Below are positions 26,908 to 35,341 of a DNA stretch of 64,000 nucleotides, piece after piece. Position 1 is the stretch's first letter, and each line of letters starts with the position of its first letter. The position numbers were made by a program, and so were the translations under genes. Under the pieces are notes generated by a model. That model worked only from the letters and a program-made list of their open reading frames with translations, was not told the DNA's origin and did not search any database. The stretch comes from Chromobacterium sp. IIBBL 290-4 (lineage in GTDB: Bacteria > Pseudomonadota > Gammaproteobacteria > Burkholderiales > Chromobacteriaceae): positions 2,356,001-2,420,000 of the forward strand of contig NZ_CP100128.1 in assembly GCF_024207115.1 (NCBI RefSeq), written 5' to 3'.

Positions 26908-27672
26908 ATGAACAACAAGATTCGAAACCTGATCGCCGCCGTCGCGTTGCTGTTGCCGTTCTCCGGCGCCGCGCTGGCCAATGAGGGCGGTCCCAAGCTG
27001 GATAAGGCGCCGATCGATCTGCAGGATACCGAAAGCCTGCAGCGCGGGGCGCAGATCTTCGTCAACTACTGCCTGTCCTGCCACTCGGCCAGCATGATGC
27101 GTTACAACCGTCTGGAGGATATTGGCCTGACCGAAGATCAGATCAAGTCCAATCTGCTGCCGGAAGGCGCCAAGATCGGCGATCAGATGAATATCGCGAT
27201 GAACAAGCAGGACGCCAAGGCCTGGTTCGGCGCCGTGCCGCCGGATCTGTCCTTGATCGCCCGCTCGCGCGGCGCGGATTATCTGTACGGCTATCTGCGC
27301 GGCTTCTATCGCGATCCATCCCGTCCGACCGGCTGGAACAACCTGGTGTTCGACAAGGTGGGCATGCCGCACATCTTCTGGGAATGGCAGGGCGAGCAAG
27401 CGCTGAAGACGGTGAAGGATGCCGAAGGCAACGAGGAGCACAAGCTGGAGCTGGTCAAGGCGGGTAGCTTGACCAAGCTGGAAAACGGCAAGGCCAGCAC
27501 CGTCGAGTACGATCGCCGGATGGCCGACCTGACCAACTTCCTGGTATTCATGGGCGAGCCGGCGGCAGTGAAGCGCCAGCAAATCGGCTATGTGGTGCTG
27601 ATGTTCCTGGGCCTGCTGCTGTTCCCGCTGGTGTACTTGCTGAAGAAGGAATACTGGCGCGACGTGCATTAA
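26908..27672 (+). CDS. petC: Ubiquinol-cytochrome c reductase cytochrome c1 subunit
   Basis: Periplasm-facing haem c subunit of cytochrome bc1 that passes electrons to soluble or oxidase-linked cytochrome c. ATG 26908 follows AAGGAAA and gives 254 residues. Cleavable signal peptide ends at about ALAN (24-25). Haem c site CLSCH (55-59), a methionine ligand probably within KVGMPHIFWEW, and a C-terminal membrane anchor (YVVLMFLGLLLFPLVYLL) followed by KKEYWRDVH. Last gene of petABC, closed by a terminator. Confidence 0.96.
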   Translation: MNNKIRNLIAAVALLLPFSGAALANEGGPKLDKAPIDLQDTESLQRGAQIFVNYCLSCHSASMMRYNRLEDIGLTEDQIKSNLLPEGAKIGDQMNIAMNKQDAKAWFGAVPPDLSLIARSRGADYLYGYLRGFYRDPSRPTGWNNLVFDKVGMPHIFWEWQGEQALKTVKDAEGNEEHKLELVKAGSLTKLENGKASTVEYDRRMADLTNFLVFMGEPAAVKRQQIGYVVLMFLGLLLFPLVYLLKKEYWRDVH

Positions 27673-27692
27673 GCACTGGATGCCGGATGAGA

Positions 27693-27719
27693 AACGGAGC
27701 CTGCGGGTTCCGTTTTTTT
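27693..27719 (+). terminator. Terminator of petABC
   Basis: Hairpin AACGGAGCC / GGGTTCCGTT, followed by TTTTT, 20 bp after petC. Confidence 0.8.
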
Positions 27720-27777
27720 ATAGTCAGACGACGCGGTTTGGCTATAGTGGGCAGGTCAAGCCGTGGAGCGACATGGA

Positions 27778-28479
27778 ATGCGTGGGGGATGGTTGGGTCG
27801 GGCGGGGCTGTCGTTGTGGCTAGCGTTCCTGTCCTGGGGCGCGATGGCTGAGACTTTGAGGTTGGCGGCGACATGGCCGCCTTATTGCGGCGCCAAGCTG
27901 CCTGGCGGCGGCGTGCTGGTGAGCCAGGTTCGGTCGGCGATGGCCGCGGCGGGATTTCGAACCGAGGTGCTGTTCATGCCATGGAAGCGGGTACTGGCTA
28001 GCGTGGCATCGGGTGACGCGGATGGCGTGATAGGCGCTGAGTTGAGCGGCGCGACCCCGCCCAATGTGGCCGTCAGCGTCAAGCTGATGGAGGATAGGGA
28101 GTATCTCTTTCGGTTGAAACAAGAGACTTCCGCTCAATATGCTGCCTTGACCATGTTTCACGGCAAGCATGTCGGGGTGATGCGGGGCTCGGCAGTGCCA
28201 GAGTTGCGCGCCGCGGGCATGGTCATTGAAGAAGCGGATGATGACGCCGCCAATATCCGCAAGCTTGCGCATGGCCACCTGGATTTGATGCTGGCCAATG
28301 ACGTGGTGATGGAAAAACTGGGCCGGGAAAAGCCGGATATCGCGCAGCGCTTGCAAAGGCTGGAGCCGCCGGTGTATCGCGATCCCTTATACCTGCTGCT
28401 ATCCAAGCGGCTACGCGATTGGTCGGATGTTATGACCAAGTTCGATGCGAAATGGGTGGCTGCGGCAATTAGACGTTGA
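27778..28479 (+). CDS. Periplasmic solute-binding protein, family 3 type
   Basis: Probable periplasmic binding protein of the polar amino-acid type (family 3), possibly a sensor or orphan uptake component, since no permease or ATPase gene is adjacent. ATG 27778 gives 233 residues, with GGAG ten bases upstream; GTG 27763 would add five. A signal peptide ends near WGAMAE. The mature part starts with the usual LRLAATWPPYC strand, followed by DADGVIGAE, GKHVGVMRGSAVP and LAHGHLDLMLANDVV, which match the two-lobe pattern. Conserved acid and arginine ligand contacts are not obvious, so the ligand is unknown. It sits alone between petC and sspA. Confidence 0.75.
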   Translation: MRGGWLGRAGLSLWLAFLSWGAMAETLRLAATWPPYCGAKLPGGGVLVSQVRSAMAAAGFRTEVLFMPWKRVLASVASGDADGVIGAELSGATPPNVAVSVKLMEDREYLFRLKQETSAQYAALTMFHGKHVGVMRGSAVPELRAAGMVIEEADDDAANIRKLAHGHLDLMLANDVVMEKLGREKPDIAQRLQRLEPPVYRDPLYLLLSKRLRDWSDVMTKFDAKWVAAAIRR

Positions 28480-28560
28480 GATGTAAAATAGTGAAAATGC
28501 TGAAAATTTCTTTTAAAACATAATGTTATGTTGTTTTTGTGGAAACTGTTGATTCGAAAG

Positions 28561-28569
28561 TGATATACT
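28561..28569 (+). promoter_or_regulatory. Extended -10 promoter candidate for sspA
   Basis: TGATATACT is an extended -10 (TG-N-TATACT) 48 bp before the sspA start. No good -35 at 17 bp was found, as is common with extended -10 promoters. Confidence 0.45.
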
Positions 28570-28616
28570 TCAGCTCAATTTGACAACTTCTAGTCTTGCA
28601 AGGATTTCTAGCAATC

Positions 28617-29219
28617 ATGATGACTCTTTACTCCGGAATCACCTGCCCGTTCAGTCAGCGCTGTCGCATTGTGCTTTTCGAAAAGGGAATGGATTTCGAA
28701 ATCATTGATGTGGACATCCATAACAAGCCGGAAGATCTGGCTGTGATGAATCCGTACAACGAAGTGCCGGTGCTGGTCGAACGCGACCTGATCCTGCACG
28801 AGTCCAACATCATCAATGAATACATCGACGAACGTTTCCCGCATCCGCAGCTGATGCCGGCCGATCCGGTGATGCGCGCCCGCGCCCGCTTGTTCCTGCA
28901 TCGTTTCGAGAACGAGCTGTTCATCCACGTGAAAACGCTGGAAGCCGGCGCCACCGGCAAGGAAGCCACCAAGGCTCGCGAAGCGATCCGCGACGGCCTG
29001 ACCACCATCGCCCCGATCTTCGCCAAGCAGAAATTCATGCTGGGCGACGACTTCTCGATGATCGACGTGGCCATCGCGCCGCTGATGTGGCGCCTGGAGC
29101 ACTACAACATCGATCTGGGCAAGAGCGCCGCGCCTATCCTGAAGTACGCCGAGCGCATTTTCCAGCGCCAGTCCTTCATTGATTCGCTGACGCCGTCCGA
29201 AAAGGCGATGCGCAAGTAA
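28617..29219 (+). CDS. sspA: Stringent starvation protein A
   Basis: RNA-polymerase-associated regulator with a glutathione-S-transferase fold, active in stationary phase and stress. ATG 28617 (MMTLYSGITCPFSQRCR) gives 200 residues; an ATG lies directly behind it and either may be used. Thioredoxin-like N-terminal domain with TCPFSQR, the cis-Pro segment NEVPVLVERD, then the all-helical C-terminal domain. The polymerase-contact region around PHPQLMPADP is present. The order petABC, sspA, sspB is common in this bacterial group. sspB follows 9 bp after the stop. Confidence 0.95.
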   Translation: MMTLYSGITCPFSQRCRIVLFEKGMDFEIIDVDIHNKPEDLAVMNPYNEVPVLVERDLILHESNIINEYIDERFPHPQLMPADPVMRARARLFLHRFENELFIHVKTLEAGATGKEATKAREAIRDGLTTIAPIFAKQKFMLGDDFSMIDVAIAPLMWRLEHYNIDLGKSAAPILKYAERIFQRQSFIDSLTPSEKAMRK

Positions 29220-29228
29220 GGGAACGCG

Positions 29229-29657
29229 ATGAGCTCCAGCACCAAGCCCTATATGATCCGCGCGCTGCATCAATGGTGCAGCGACAACGGCCATACGCCC
29301 TATATCGTGGTCTGGGTGGACGACAAGACCGATGTGCCGCGCGAATTCGTCAAGAACAACGAAATCGTGCTGAACATCGCCTACTCGGCCACCAAGAATC
29401 TGCAGATCGAAAACGACTGGATTTCCTTCTCCGCCCGTTTTGGCGGCGTGTCGCGCGATCTGTGGGTGCCGGTGGGCAATGTGATGTCCGTCTTCGCCCG
29501 CGAAACCGGCGAGGGCATGGGCTTCGAGGTGGAGCCGATGGCGGAGTCCGCCGGCTTGCATCCAGTCGAGGCAGAGGCCGTCAAGGACGAGCAGGGCGGG
29601 AACGATCCCGATCCGAATCGCCCCAGCGGCAGGCCCAGCCTGCGCATCGTCAAGTAA
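29229..29657 (+). CDS. sspB: ClpXP adaptor SspB
   Basis: Adaptor that tethers ssrA-tagged, unfinished proteins to ClpXP for degradation. 142 residues. The conserved folded domain is seen in KPYMIRALHQWCSDNGHTPYIVVWVDD and LNIAYSATKNLQIENDWISFSARFGG. A flexible linker rich in acidic, Gly and Pro residues leads to the C-terminal ClpX-binding tail RPSLRIVK. Starts 9 bp after sspA, so co-transcribed; a terminator follows. Confidence 0.95.
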   Translation: MSSSTKPYMIRALHQWCSDNGHTPYIVVWVDDKTDVPREFVKNNEIVLNIAYSATKNLQIENDWISFSARFGGVSRDLWVPVGNVMSVFARETGEGMGFEVEPMAESAGLHPVEAEAVKDEQGGNDPDPNRPSGRPSLRIVK

Positions 29658-29677
29658 GCTTTGCTTGCTCTAGCGAG

Positions 29678-29703
29678 AAACCGGCGTTCGCGCCGGTTTT
29701 TCT
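29678..29703 (+). terminator. Terminator of sspAB
   Basis: Perfect stem AAACCGGCG / CGCCGGTTT with loop TTCG, followed by T residues, 20 bp after sspB. Confidence 0.85.
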
Positions 29704-29765
29704 TTGCCTGCTGTTTGTTGGCCGGCGCGGCAGCTTCCAGCAGCGCGTCTGATTGGCGCGCAGGC

Positions 29766-29773
29766 AAAAAAAA
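29766..29773. repeat. 8-bp target duplication, left (AAAAAAAA)
   Basis: Eight A residues directly before the IS left end, matched by eight A residues at 30805-30812 after the right end. An 8-bp duplication is the size expected for IS1595-family elements. Confidence 0.8.
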
Positions 29774-30804
29774 GGCTATGTCCCAATTCCGTGTTGGGAG
29801 CTATGCTGAATACAGTAGCAGACCGGGAGTCGCGCCATGGATGCCCAGAGTTTTCAGCGTTTTCTTGCCCAACTGGATCAGCTCACGCTCAAACAGAGGA
29901 GCTTGCTGTCTTCTGCGCTTAAACATCCCACTCACCATGACGCCATTCAGGACGCCTTGCCTGACCTGACGGCTTGCCCACACTGCCAGGCCGAGGCCAA
30001 CCAGTTGGCGTTATGGGGCTGGAGCCGAGGCCTGCGGCGTTATCGCTGCAAACAGTGCCACCGGACCTGCAATGCCTTGTCGGGCAGTCCATTAGCCAAA
30101 TTGCGCAAGGCCGATCGCTGGCTGAGCTACGCCCAAGCACTGCAGGATGGCTTGACCGTGCGAGCAGCCGCTCGTGCATGCGGCATCAGCAAGAACACGG
30201 CTTTCCTATGGCGGCATCGCTTCTTGCATCGCGCATCAGACCATCTGGCGGCGCAAGCCCGAGGCATCGTCGAAGTAGATGAAACCTTCATTCTGGAATC
30301 ATTCAAAGGGCAGCGGTGCCTCCCCCGCGCGCCGCGCCAGCGGGGTGGCGTCAGCCAAACACGGGGAACCGGGCCGGATCAGATTCCCATCATGGTGGTG
30401 CAGGACCGAGAGGGACATATAGCGGACTTCAAGTTGAAGAAGCTCAATGGCGCTCATGTGGAAGCGGCTTTAGCCCCGTTGGTGGATAGCGACGCCATCC
30501 TGTGTTCGGACGGCGCAGCGGTGTACTCGACCTTTGCCAGGCAGCATGGCATTACCCATCGAGTCGTGCATGCCAAGACGGGACAGCGGGTACGCGAGGG
30601 GGCGTTCCATATCCAGCATGTGAATGCCTACCATAGCCGCTTGAAGCTTTGGATGGCTCGATTCCACGGGGTTGCCACCAAATACCTTGAAAACTATCTG
30701 GGGTGGCGACGGATGCTGGAGCGCTATCAGCAAACCATGCAGCCTTGCCACTGCTTGCAGGAGGCAGTGGGTCGTCCCTTGCAACACATTATTGGGACAT
30801 AGCC
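29774..30804 (+). mobile_element. IS1595-family insertion sequence (1,031 bp)
   Basis: Complete element. Terminal inverted repeats begin GGCTATGTCCCAAT at 29774 and end ATTGGGACATAGCC at 30804; after a three-base mismatch they match again for GTGTTG. One transposase gene fills the element. The 8-bp flanking duplication is all A. The insertion point is in the T-tract of the amtB terminator. Confidence 0.92.
29837..30802 (+). CDS. IS1595-family transposase
   Basis: DDE-type transposase that moves the insertion sequence. 321 residues. An N-terminal zinc-ribbon domain ([10 protein letters not shown]...[11 protein letters not shown], residues about 48-75) is followed by a helix-turn-helix ([25 protein letters not shown]). 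The catalytic core has VDETFILES, an SDGA acidic motif and the family signature [30 protein letters not shown]. Its stop codon TAG lies inside the right inverted repeat. No frameshift or stop disrupts it, so the element may be active. Confidence 0.92.
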   Translation: MDAQSFQRFLAQLDQLTLKQRSLLSSALKHPTHHDAIQDALPDLTACPHCQAEANQLALWGWSRGLRRYRCKQCHRTCNALSGSPLAKLRKADRWLSYAQALQDGLTVRAAARACGISKNTAFLWRHRFLHRASDHLAAQARGIVEVDETFILESFKGQRCLPRAPRQRGGVSQTRGTGPDQIPIMVVQDREGHIADFKLKKLNGAHVEAALAPLVDSDAILCSDGAAVYSTFARQHGITHRVVHAKTGQRVREGAFHIQHVNAYHSRLKLWMARFHGVATKYLENYLGWRRMLERYQQTMQPCHCLQEAVGRPLQHIIGT

Positions 30805-30830
30805 AAAAAAAACGGGGCGCGAACGCCCCG
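30805..30830 (-). terminator. amtB terminator, interrupted behind its T-tract by the IS
   Basis: On the minus strand, CGGGGCG / CGCCCCG with a four-base loop is followed by eight T residues. Those eight bases are the right copy of the IS target duplication, so the terminator stayed complete after insertion. Confidence 0.8.
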
Positions 30831-30868
30831 AAAGTCCCTTACACAACAAACTTTGTCTGGCTGCGGGT

Positions 30869-32179
30869 TTATTCCACCCGCTCGCCGTGCAGCACTACGT
30901 CCAAGCCTTCGCGCTCTTCGTCTTCGGCCACGCGCAGGCCCAGGACCGCGCCCACCAGCTTGAGCAGAATGAAGGTGACCACGCCGCAGTAGACGATGGT
31001 GACGCCCACGCCCAGCGCCTGGGTGGCCAGGCTGCCGTCGGCGCCGCCGATGTCCTTGACGGCGAACACGCCGGTCAGCAGCGCGCCCAGAATCCCGCCC
31101 ACGCCGTGGACGCCGAAAGCGTCCAGCGAGTCGTCATAGCCCAGCATGTGCTTCAGACCGGTGGCGCCCCAGAAACACACCACGCCGGCGGCCAAGCCGA
31201 TGATCAGCGCGCCCTTGACGTCTACAAAGCCGGCTGCCGGGGTGATGGCGACCAGCCCCGCCACCGCGCCGGAGGCGATGCCCAGCACCGACGGCTTCTT
31301 CTTGGTGGCCCATTCGGCGAACATCCAGGCCAACGCGGCCATCGCGGTGGCCACCTGGGTGGTCACCATCGCCATCCCGGCGCGGCCGTCGGCGGCGCCG
31401 GCGGAGCCGGCATTGAAGCCGAACCAACCCACCCACAGCATGGACGCGCCAACCAGGGTCAGGATCAGGTTATGCGGCGGCATGGCTTCCTTGCCGAAGC
31501 CGACGCGCTTGCCCAATACCAGCGCGGTCACCAGGCCGGCCACGCCGGCGTTGATGTGCACCACGGTGCCGCCGGCGAAGTCCAGTACGCCCTTGTCGCC
31601 CATCCAGCCGCCCGGCGCCCATACCCAGTGCGCCACCGGTACGTAAACCAGCAGCGACCACAGCGCCATGAAAACCAGCATCGAGGAGAACTTCATCCGC
31701 TCGGCGAAGGCGCCGGTGATCAGCGCCGGGGTGATGATGGCGAAGGTCATCTGGAAGGTCATGAACACCGATTCCGGAATGGTGCCGGCCAGCGGATGCA
31801 CGGCCAGCTTGCCGGCATCTTTCATGAACACCATGCCGTCCAGCAGAAAGCGGGACAGATCGCCGAGGTAGGGCGTGCCCACGGTGAAGGCCAGGCTGTA
31901 GCCGACCACGACCCACAGCACGGTCACCAGCGCGGTGATGGCGAAACTTTGCATCAGGGTGGCCAGCACGTTTTTCTTGCGGACCATGCCGCCGTAAAAC
32001 AGCGCCAGGCCGGGGATGGTCATGAACAGGACCAGGGCGGTAGAGGTCAGCATCCAGGCGGTATCGCCGGAGTTGATGACTTTGACGGCGGCCACGGCCG
32101 GTCCCGCGGGCGCGTCGGCCAGCACGGGTAGAGACAGGGCGGAAAGGCCGGCAGCGAGTGCAGCGAGTTGCTTTTTCAT
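30869..32179 (-). CDS. amtB: Ammonium transporter AmtB
   Basis: Trimeric inner-membrane ammonium channel. 436 residues: a signal peptide (ends near VLADAP), a periplasmic stretch, then eleven hydrophobic helices. Family motifs: DTAWMLTSTALVLFMTIPGLALFYGGMVRKKN, the pore-lining histidine region FAGGTVVHINAG, and FGVHGVGGILGALLTGVFA with the second pore histidine. The C-terminal tail LGLRVAEDEEREGLDVVLHGE is the part that docks GlnK. Co-transcribed with glnK 28 bp upstream, under a sigma-54 promoter. An insertion sequence lies just beyond its terminator. Confidence 0.97.
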   Translation of the reverse strand: MKKQLAALAAGLSALSLPVLADAPAGPAVAAVKVINSGDTAWMLTSTALVLFMTIPGLALFYGGMVRKKNVLATLMQSFAITALVTVLWVVVGYSLAFTVGTPYLGDLSRFLLDGMVFMKDAGKLAVHPLAGTIPESVFMTFQMTFAIITPALITGAFAERMKFSSMLVFMALWSLLVYVPVAHWVWAPGGWMGDKGVLDFAGGTVVHINAGVAGLVTALVLGKRVGFGKEAMPPHNLILTLVGASMLWVGWFGFNAGSAGAADGRAGMAMVTTQVATAMAALAWMFAEWATKKKPSVLGIASGAVAGLVAITPAAGFVDVKGALIIGLAAGVVCFWGATGLKHMLGYDDSLDAFGVHGVGGILGALLTGVFAVKDIGGADGSLATQALGVGVTIVYCGVVTFILLKLVGAVLGLRVAEDEEREGLDVVLHGERVE

Positions 32180-32207
32180 TATGGTTTCCCCAGTGTGCGG
32201 CGGCGTG

Positions 32208-32594
<387 letters not shown>

Positions 32595-32598
32595 TTAC

Positions 32599-32613
32599 GC
32601 AGGAATCGTGCCA
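32599..32613 (-). promoter_or_regulatory. Sigma-54 (RpoN) promoter of glnK-amtB
   Basis: Minus strand reads TGGCACGATTCCTGC: GG at -24 and GC at -12 separated by exactly 10 bases, with one departure from the usual TTGC box (CTGC). Confidence 0.85.
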
Positions 32614-32708
32614 GGCGTGGGAGAACTCGCTAGGAAGTATGGTGCAGCGCAAAAAATAGTTGGGCTGTCCTTTGTAGCACTTTCCTTGTGCACCGGCCTG
32701 TTCTAGTC

Positions 32709-32725
32709 TGCACCTCTTTGGTGCG
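32709..32725 (-). promoter_or_regulatory. NtrC-type activator site upstream of glnK
   Basis: TGCACC, five bases, GGTGCG matches the NtrC dyad TGCACC-N5-GGTGCA with one mismatch, about 100 bp upstream of the sigma-54 promoter, the usual enhancer distance. Extra half-sites TGCACC (32689-32694) and TGGTGCA (32640-32646) lie between. Confidence 0.75.
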
Positions 32726-32859
32726 CGTTTTGCGTTGCATCATGTTCTCGTACTGGCGAGGCGGGATGGCCGAGGCGAGCGTAATGATCGGCAAGCGCGA
32801 GTTTCACGGCGGTTTTTGCTACACTCCGCATGACGTCTAGACACCGCAGGAGCGAAACC

Positions 32860-33147
32860 ATGTTGAGCCAGAAACTGTTCGAAGAAATCAGCGCCAAAAT
32901 CAGCGAAACCATCGCCGCCAGTCCGGCCAAGGACATTGAAAAGAACGTCAAGGCCATGATGGCGTCCACCTTCGCCAAAATGGATCTGGTCACCCGCGAG
33001 GAGTTCGATGTGCAGCAAGCGGTATTGGCCCGCACGCGCGAGAAGTTGGCGGCCCTGGAGTCGCGCTTGGCTCGCCTGGAAAGCGAGGTGTTTCCGGAAG
33101 AGGCCGCCGCCAATGTGGAGGCGCAGTCCGAGCTGGGCCATTCCTGA
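32860..33147 (+). CDS. ubiK: Ubiquinone biosynthesis accessory factor UbiK
   Basis: Small coiled-coil protein of the UbiK (YqiC, BMFP-domain) family, which assists aerobic ubiquinone synthesis with UbiJ. ATG 32860 (MLSQKLFEE) follows CAGGAG and gives 95 residues. Family features: N-terminal amphipathic helix with DIEKNVKAMM, then the VTREEFDVQQAVLARTREKLAALESRLARLE coiled coil. The tail is acidic and disordered. It is divergent from glnK and is followed by a GNAT gene. Confidence 0.88.
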   Translation: MLSQKLFEEISAKISETIAASPAKDIEKNVKAMMASTFAKMDLVTREEFDVQQAVLARTREKLAALESRLARLESEVFPEEAAANVEAQSELGHS

Positions 33148-33295
33148 GCAAGGCCGGTGGCTTGAGGGGTGCGCCGCAAGGAGCGCGCTGGGGCTGCTTG
33201 CATGGCCTGGGCGATATGGCCGGCCTTTGCCATGCCCAGGCAGCTGAGCGCCGCGGGTGCGGTTTGGCGCCGCCTCGGCGCAAAGGGAATCCCGC

Positions 33296-33736
33296 ATGAC
33301 CGCCATTCATTTTGAGCCCGCCAGGGAGCAAGATGCCGAGGCCTTGGTGAGCTTGAGAATTGAAGCCATGCGCCCCAGCCTGGAGCGCATAGGCCGCTTC
33401 GACCCGCTGCGGGCCCGCGCTCGTTTTTTAGACGGCTTTGTTCCGCCCTGCGCCAGGCATATCGTGTGTGATGGCGAGCGCGTCGGCTTCGTGGTGGTGA
33501 AAGAGGGAGTGGGCGAGTGGCTGCTCGACCATCTGTATATCCGCCCCGACCGCCAGGGGCAAGGCATCGGGCATGCGGTATTGCAAAGCCTGTTCGCCGA
33601 GGCGGATGCGGCCGGGCGGCCGTTGCGGGTGGGCGCGCTGCGCGGCAGCGATTCGAACCGCTTTTATGTCAGACATGGCTTCAAACCCGTGGGGGAGTCC
33701 GAATTTGACATTTACTACCTCAGGCATCCAGGCTAG
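33296..33736 (+). CDS. GNAT-family N-acetyltransferase
   Basis: Predicted acetyl-CoA-dependent acetyltransferase of unknown substrate. ATG 33296 (MTAIHFEPAREQD) follows AAGGGA and gives 146 residues; a start at 33257 would add 13. The acetyl-CoA site appears as the beta4 strand WLLDHLYIRPDRQGQGIG with the Q/RxxGxG/A loop RQGQGIG. RFYVRHGFKPVGESEFD is the C-terminal motif B. It stands between ubiK and comM, 27 bp before the latter. Confidence 0.85.
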   Translation: MTAIHFEPAREQDAEALVSLRIEAMRPSLERIGRFDPLRARARFLDGFVPPCARHIVCDGERVGFVVVKEGVGEWLLDHLYIRPDRQGQGIGHAVLQSLFAEADAAGRPLRVGALRGSDSNRFYVRHGFKPVGESEFDIYYLRHPG

Positions 33737-33763
33737 GACGACGCGCGCGAAAGAGGCGGCCTG

Positions 33764-35278
33764 ATGTCGCTCGCCATTTTATACTGCCGTGCCCTGCAGG
33801 GCATGCAGGCGCCGGAAGTGACCGTAGAAGTGCATCTGGCCAATGGGCTGCCGCAATTCACCATCGTCGGTCTGCCCGAAACCGAGGTCAAGGAAAGCCG
33901 CGACCGGGTGCGGGCAGCCATCCAGACCAGCGGCTTCGAATTCCCCGCCCGCAAGATCACCGTCAATCTGGCCCCGGCGGATTTGCCCAAGGATTCCGGC
34001 CGTTTCGATCTGCCCATCGCCATCGGCATTTTGCTGGCGGCTGGGCAGGTAAAACATGAAGACATCTCCCAATTCGAATTCGCCGGCGAGCTGGCGCTGA
34101 GCGGCGCCTTGCGCCCGGTGCGCGGGGCTTTGGCCATGGCCTGTCATTGCCATGGGGCGGGGCGAGCCTTCATGCTGCCGACGGCCAGCGCGGCGGAGGC
34201 CGCGGTGTTGGGGAGCGCGATCATTCATCCCGTGGCGACGCTGGCGCAAGCATGCGCATGCCTGAATGGCTTGGAGACCATGCCGGTCTGCCGTTTGGCG
34301 CAGCCCGCAGAGGAGGCGGCGCTGCCCTTGTACCCGGATTTGCAGGATGTCAAAGGCCAGCATCTGGCCAGGACCGCATTGGAGGTCGCGGCAGCCGGCG
34401 GCCATAGCCTGCTGTTGATGGGGCCGCCCGGCACCGGCAAGTCGATGCTGGCCTCTCGGCTGCCGGGGCTGTTGCCGCCGTTGTCGGAGCGGGAGGCCCT
34501 GGAGAGCGCGGCGGTGCAGTCGCTGGGCAGCCAGGGGTTCGCCGCCGAGCGGTGGATGCAGCGACCCTTTCGCAATCCGCATCACACCTGCTCGCCCGCG
34601 GCCTTGGTGGGAGGCGGCAGCGATCCTAGGCCGGGAGAGATCAGCTTGGCCCATCACGGGGTGTTGTTTCTTGACGAACTGCCGGAGTTTGATCGCAAAG
34701 TTCTGGAGGTGTTGAGGGAACCTCTGGAGAGCGGCGTGATCCATATCGCTCGCGCGGCCCGTCAGGCCACCTTTCCCGCGCGCTTCCAGTTGGTGGCGGC
34801 AATGAATCCCTGTCCCTGCGGCTATTACGGCCATCCCTCCGGACGCTGCCGCTGCACGCCGGATCAGGTGGGGCGCTATCGCGGCAAGATCTCCGGTCCA
34901 TTGCTGGATCGCATCGATTTGCAGGTGGAGGTGCCGGCTTTGAGCGTGGAGGAGCTGCAATCGGCGGCGCCGGGCGAGAGCAGCGGGCAGGTCAGGGCGA
35001 GGGTGGCGATTGCCAGGGAGAGGCAGTTGGCGCGGCAGGGATGCTTGAACGCCGCCTTGCAGGGACGGCAGCTGGAGTTGCAAACGGGCTGCAGCCAGGA
35101 GGCTCAGGCCGAGCTGGCGGCCATAATCCATAAGCTTGGCTTGTCGGCGCGGGCGTATCATCGGATACTGCGGGTTTCGCGCACCATTGCCGACTTATCG
35201 GGCGAAGAGCAAGTGAATCGGGGGCATGTTCTGCAAGCGATTCAACTGCGCCGCGTCATGCAAGCCAAGACTTGTTAA
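33764..35278 (+). CDS. comM: Mg-chelatase-like AAA+ ATPase ComM (YifB)
   Basis: AAA+ protein of the YifB/ComM family; ComM is a hexameric helicase that promotes branch migration during natural transformation. 504 residues, normal size. N-terminal domain with VEVHLANGLPQFTIVGLPETEVKESRDRVRAA and the NLAPADLPK segment, then Walker A GPPGTGKS, FRNPHHTCS, Walker B LFLDELPEF, and a zinc-type loop NPCPCGYYGHP...CRCTP. The sensor region GPLLDRIDLQVEVP and a C-terminal helical domain (RAYHRILRVSRTIADL) complete it. Intact; it suggests competence for DNA uptake, which fits the mosaic loci in this window. Confidence 0.95.
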   Translation: MSLAILYCRALQGMQAPEVTVEVHLANGLPQFTIVGLPETEVKESRDRVRAAIQTSGFEFPARKITVNLAPADLPKDSGRFDLPIAIGILLAAGQVKHEDISQFEFAGELALSGALRPVRGALAMACHCHGAGRAFMLPTASAAEAAVLGSAIIHPVATLAQACACLNGLETMPVCRLAQPAEEAALPLYPDLQDVKGQHLARTALEVAAAGGHSLLLMGPPGTGKSMLASRLPGLLPPLSEREALESAAVQSLGSQGFAAERWMQRPFRNPHHTCSPAALVGGGSDPRPGEISLAHHGVLFLDELPEFDRKVLEVLREPLESGVIHIARAARQATFPARFQLVAAMNPCPCGYYGHPSGRCRCTPDQVGRYRGKISGPLLDRIDLQVEVPALSVEELQSAAPGESSGQVRARVAIARERQLARQGCLNAALQGRQLELQTGCSQEAQAELAAIIHKLGLSARAYHRILRVSRTIADLSGEEQVNRGHVLQAIQLRRVMQAKTC

Positions 35279-35341
35279 AATAGCGATAAAACACAACCCG
35301 GACGGCAAGATGCGTCCGTTTGACAATAGCGGTAACGGTGA

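Noticed and set aside
30887..32131. 414-codon plus-strand frame opposite amtB
   Set aside because: Antisense shadow; His/Gln/Arg-rich without any domain.
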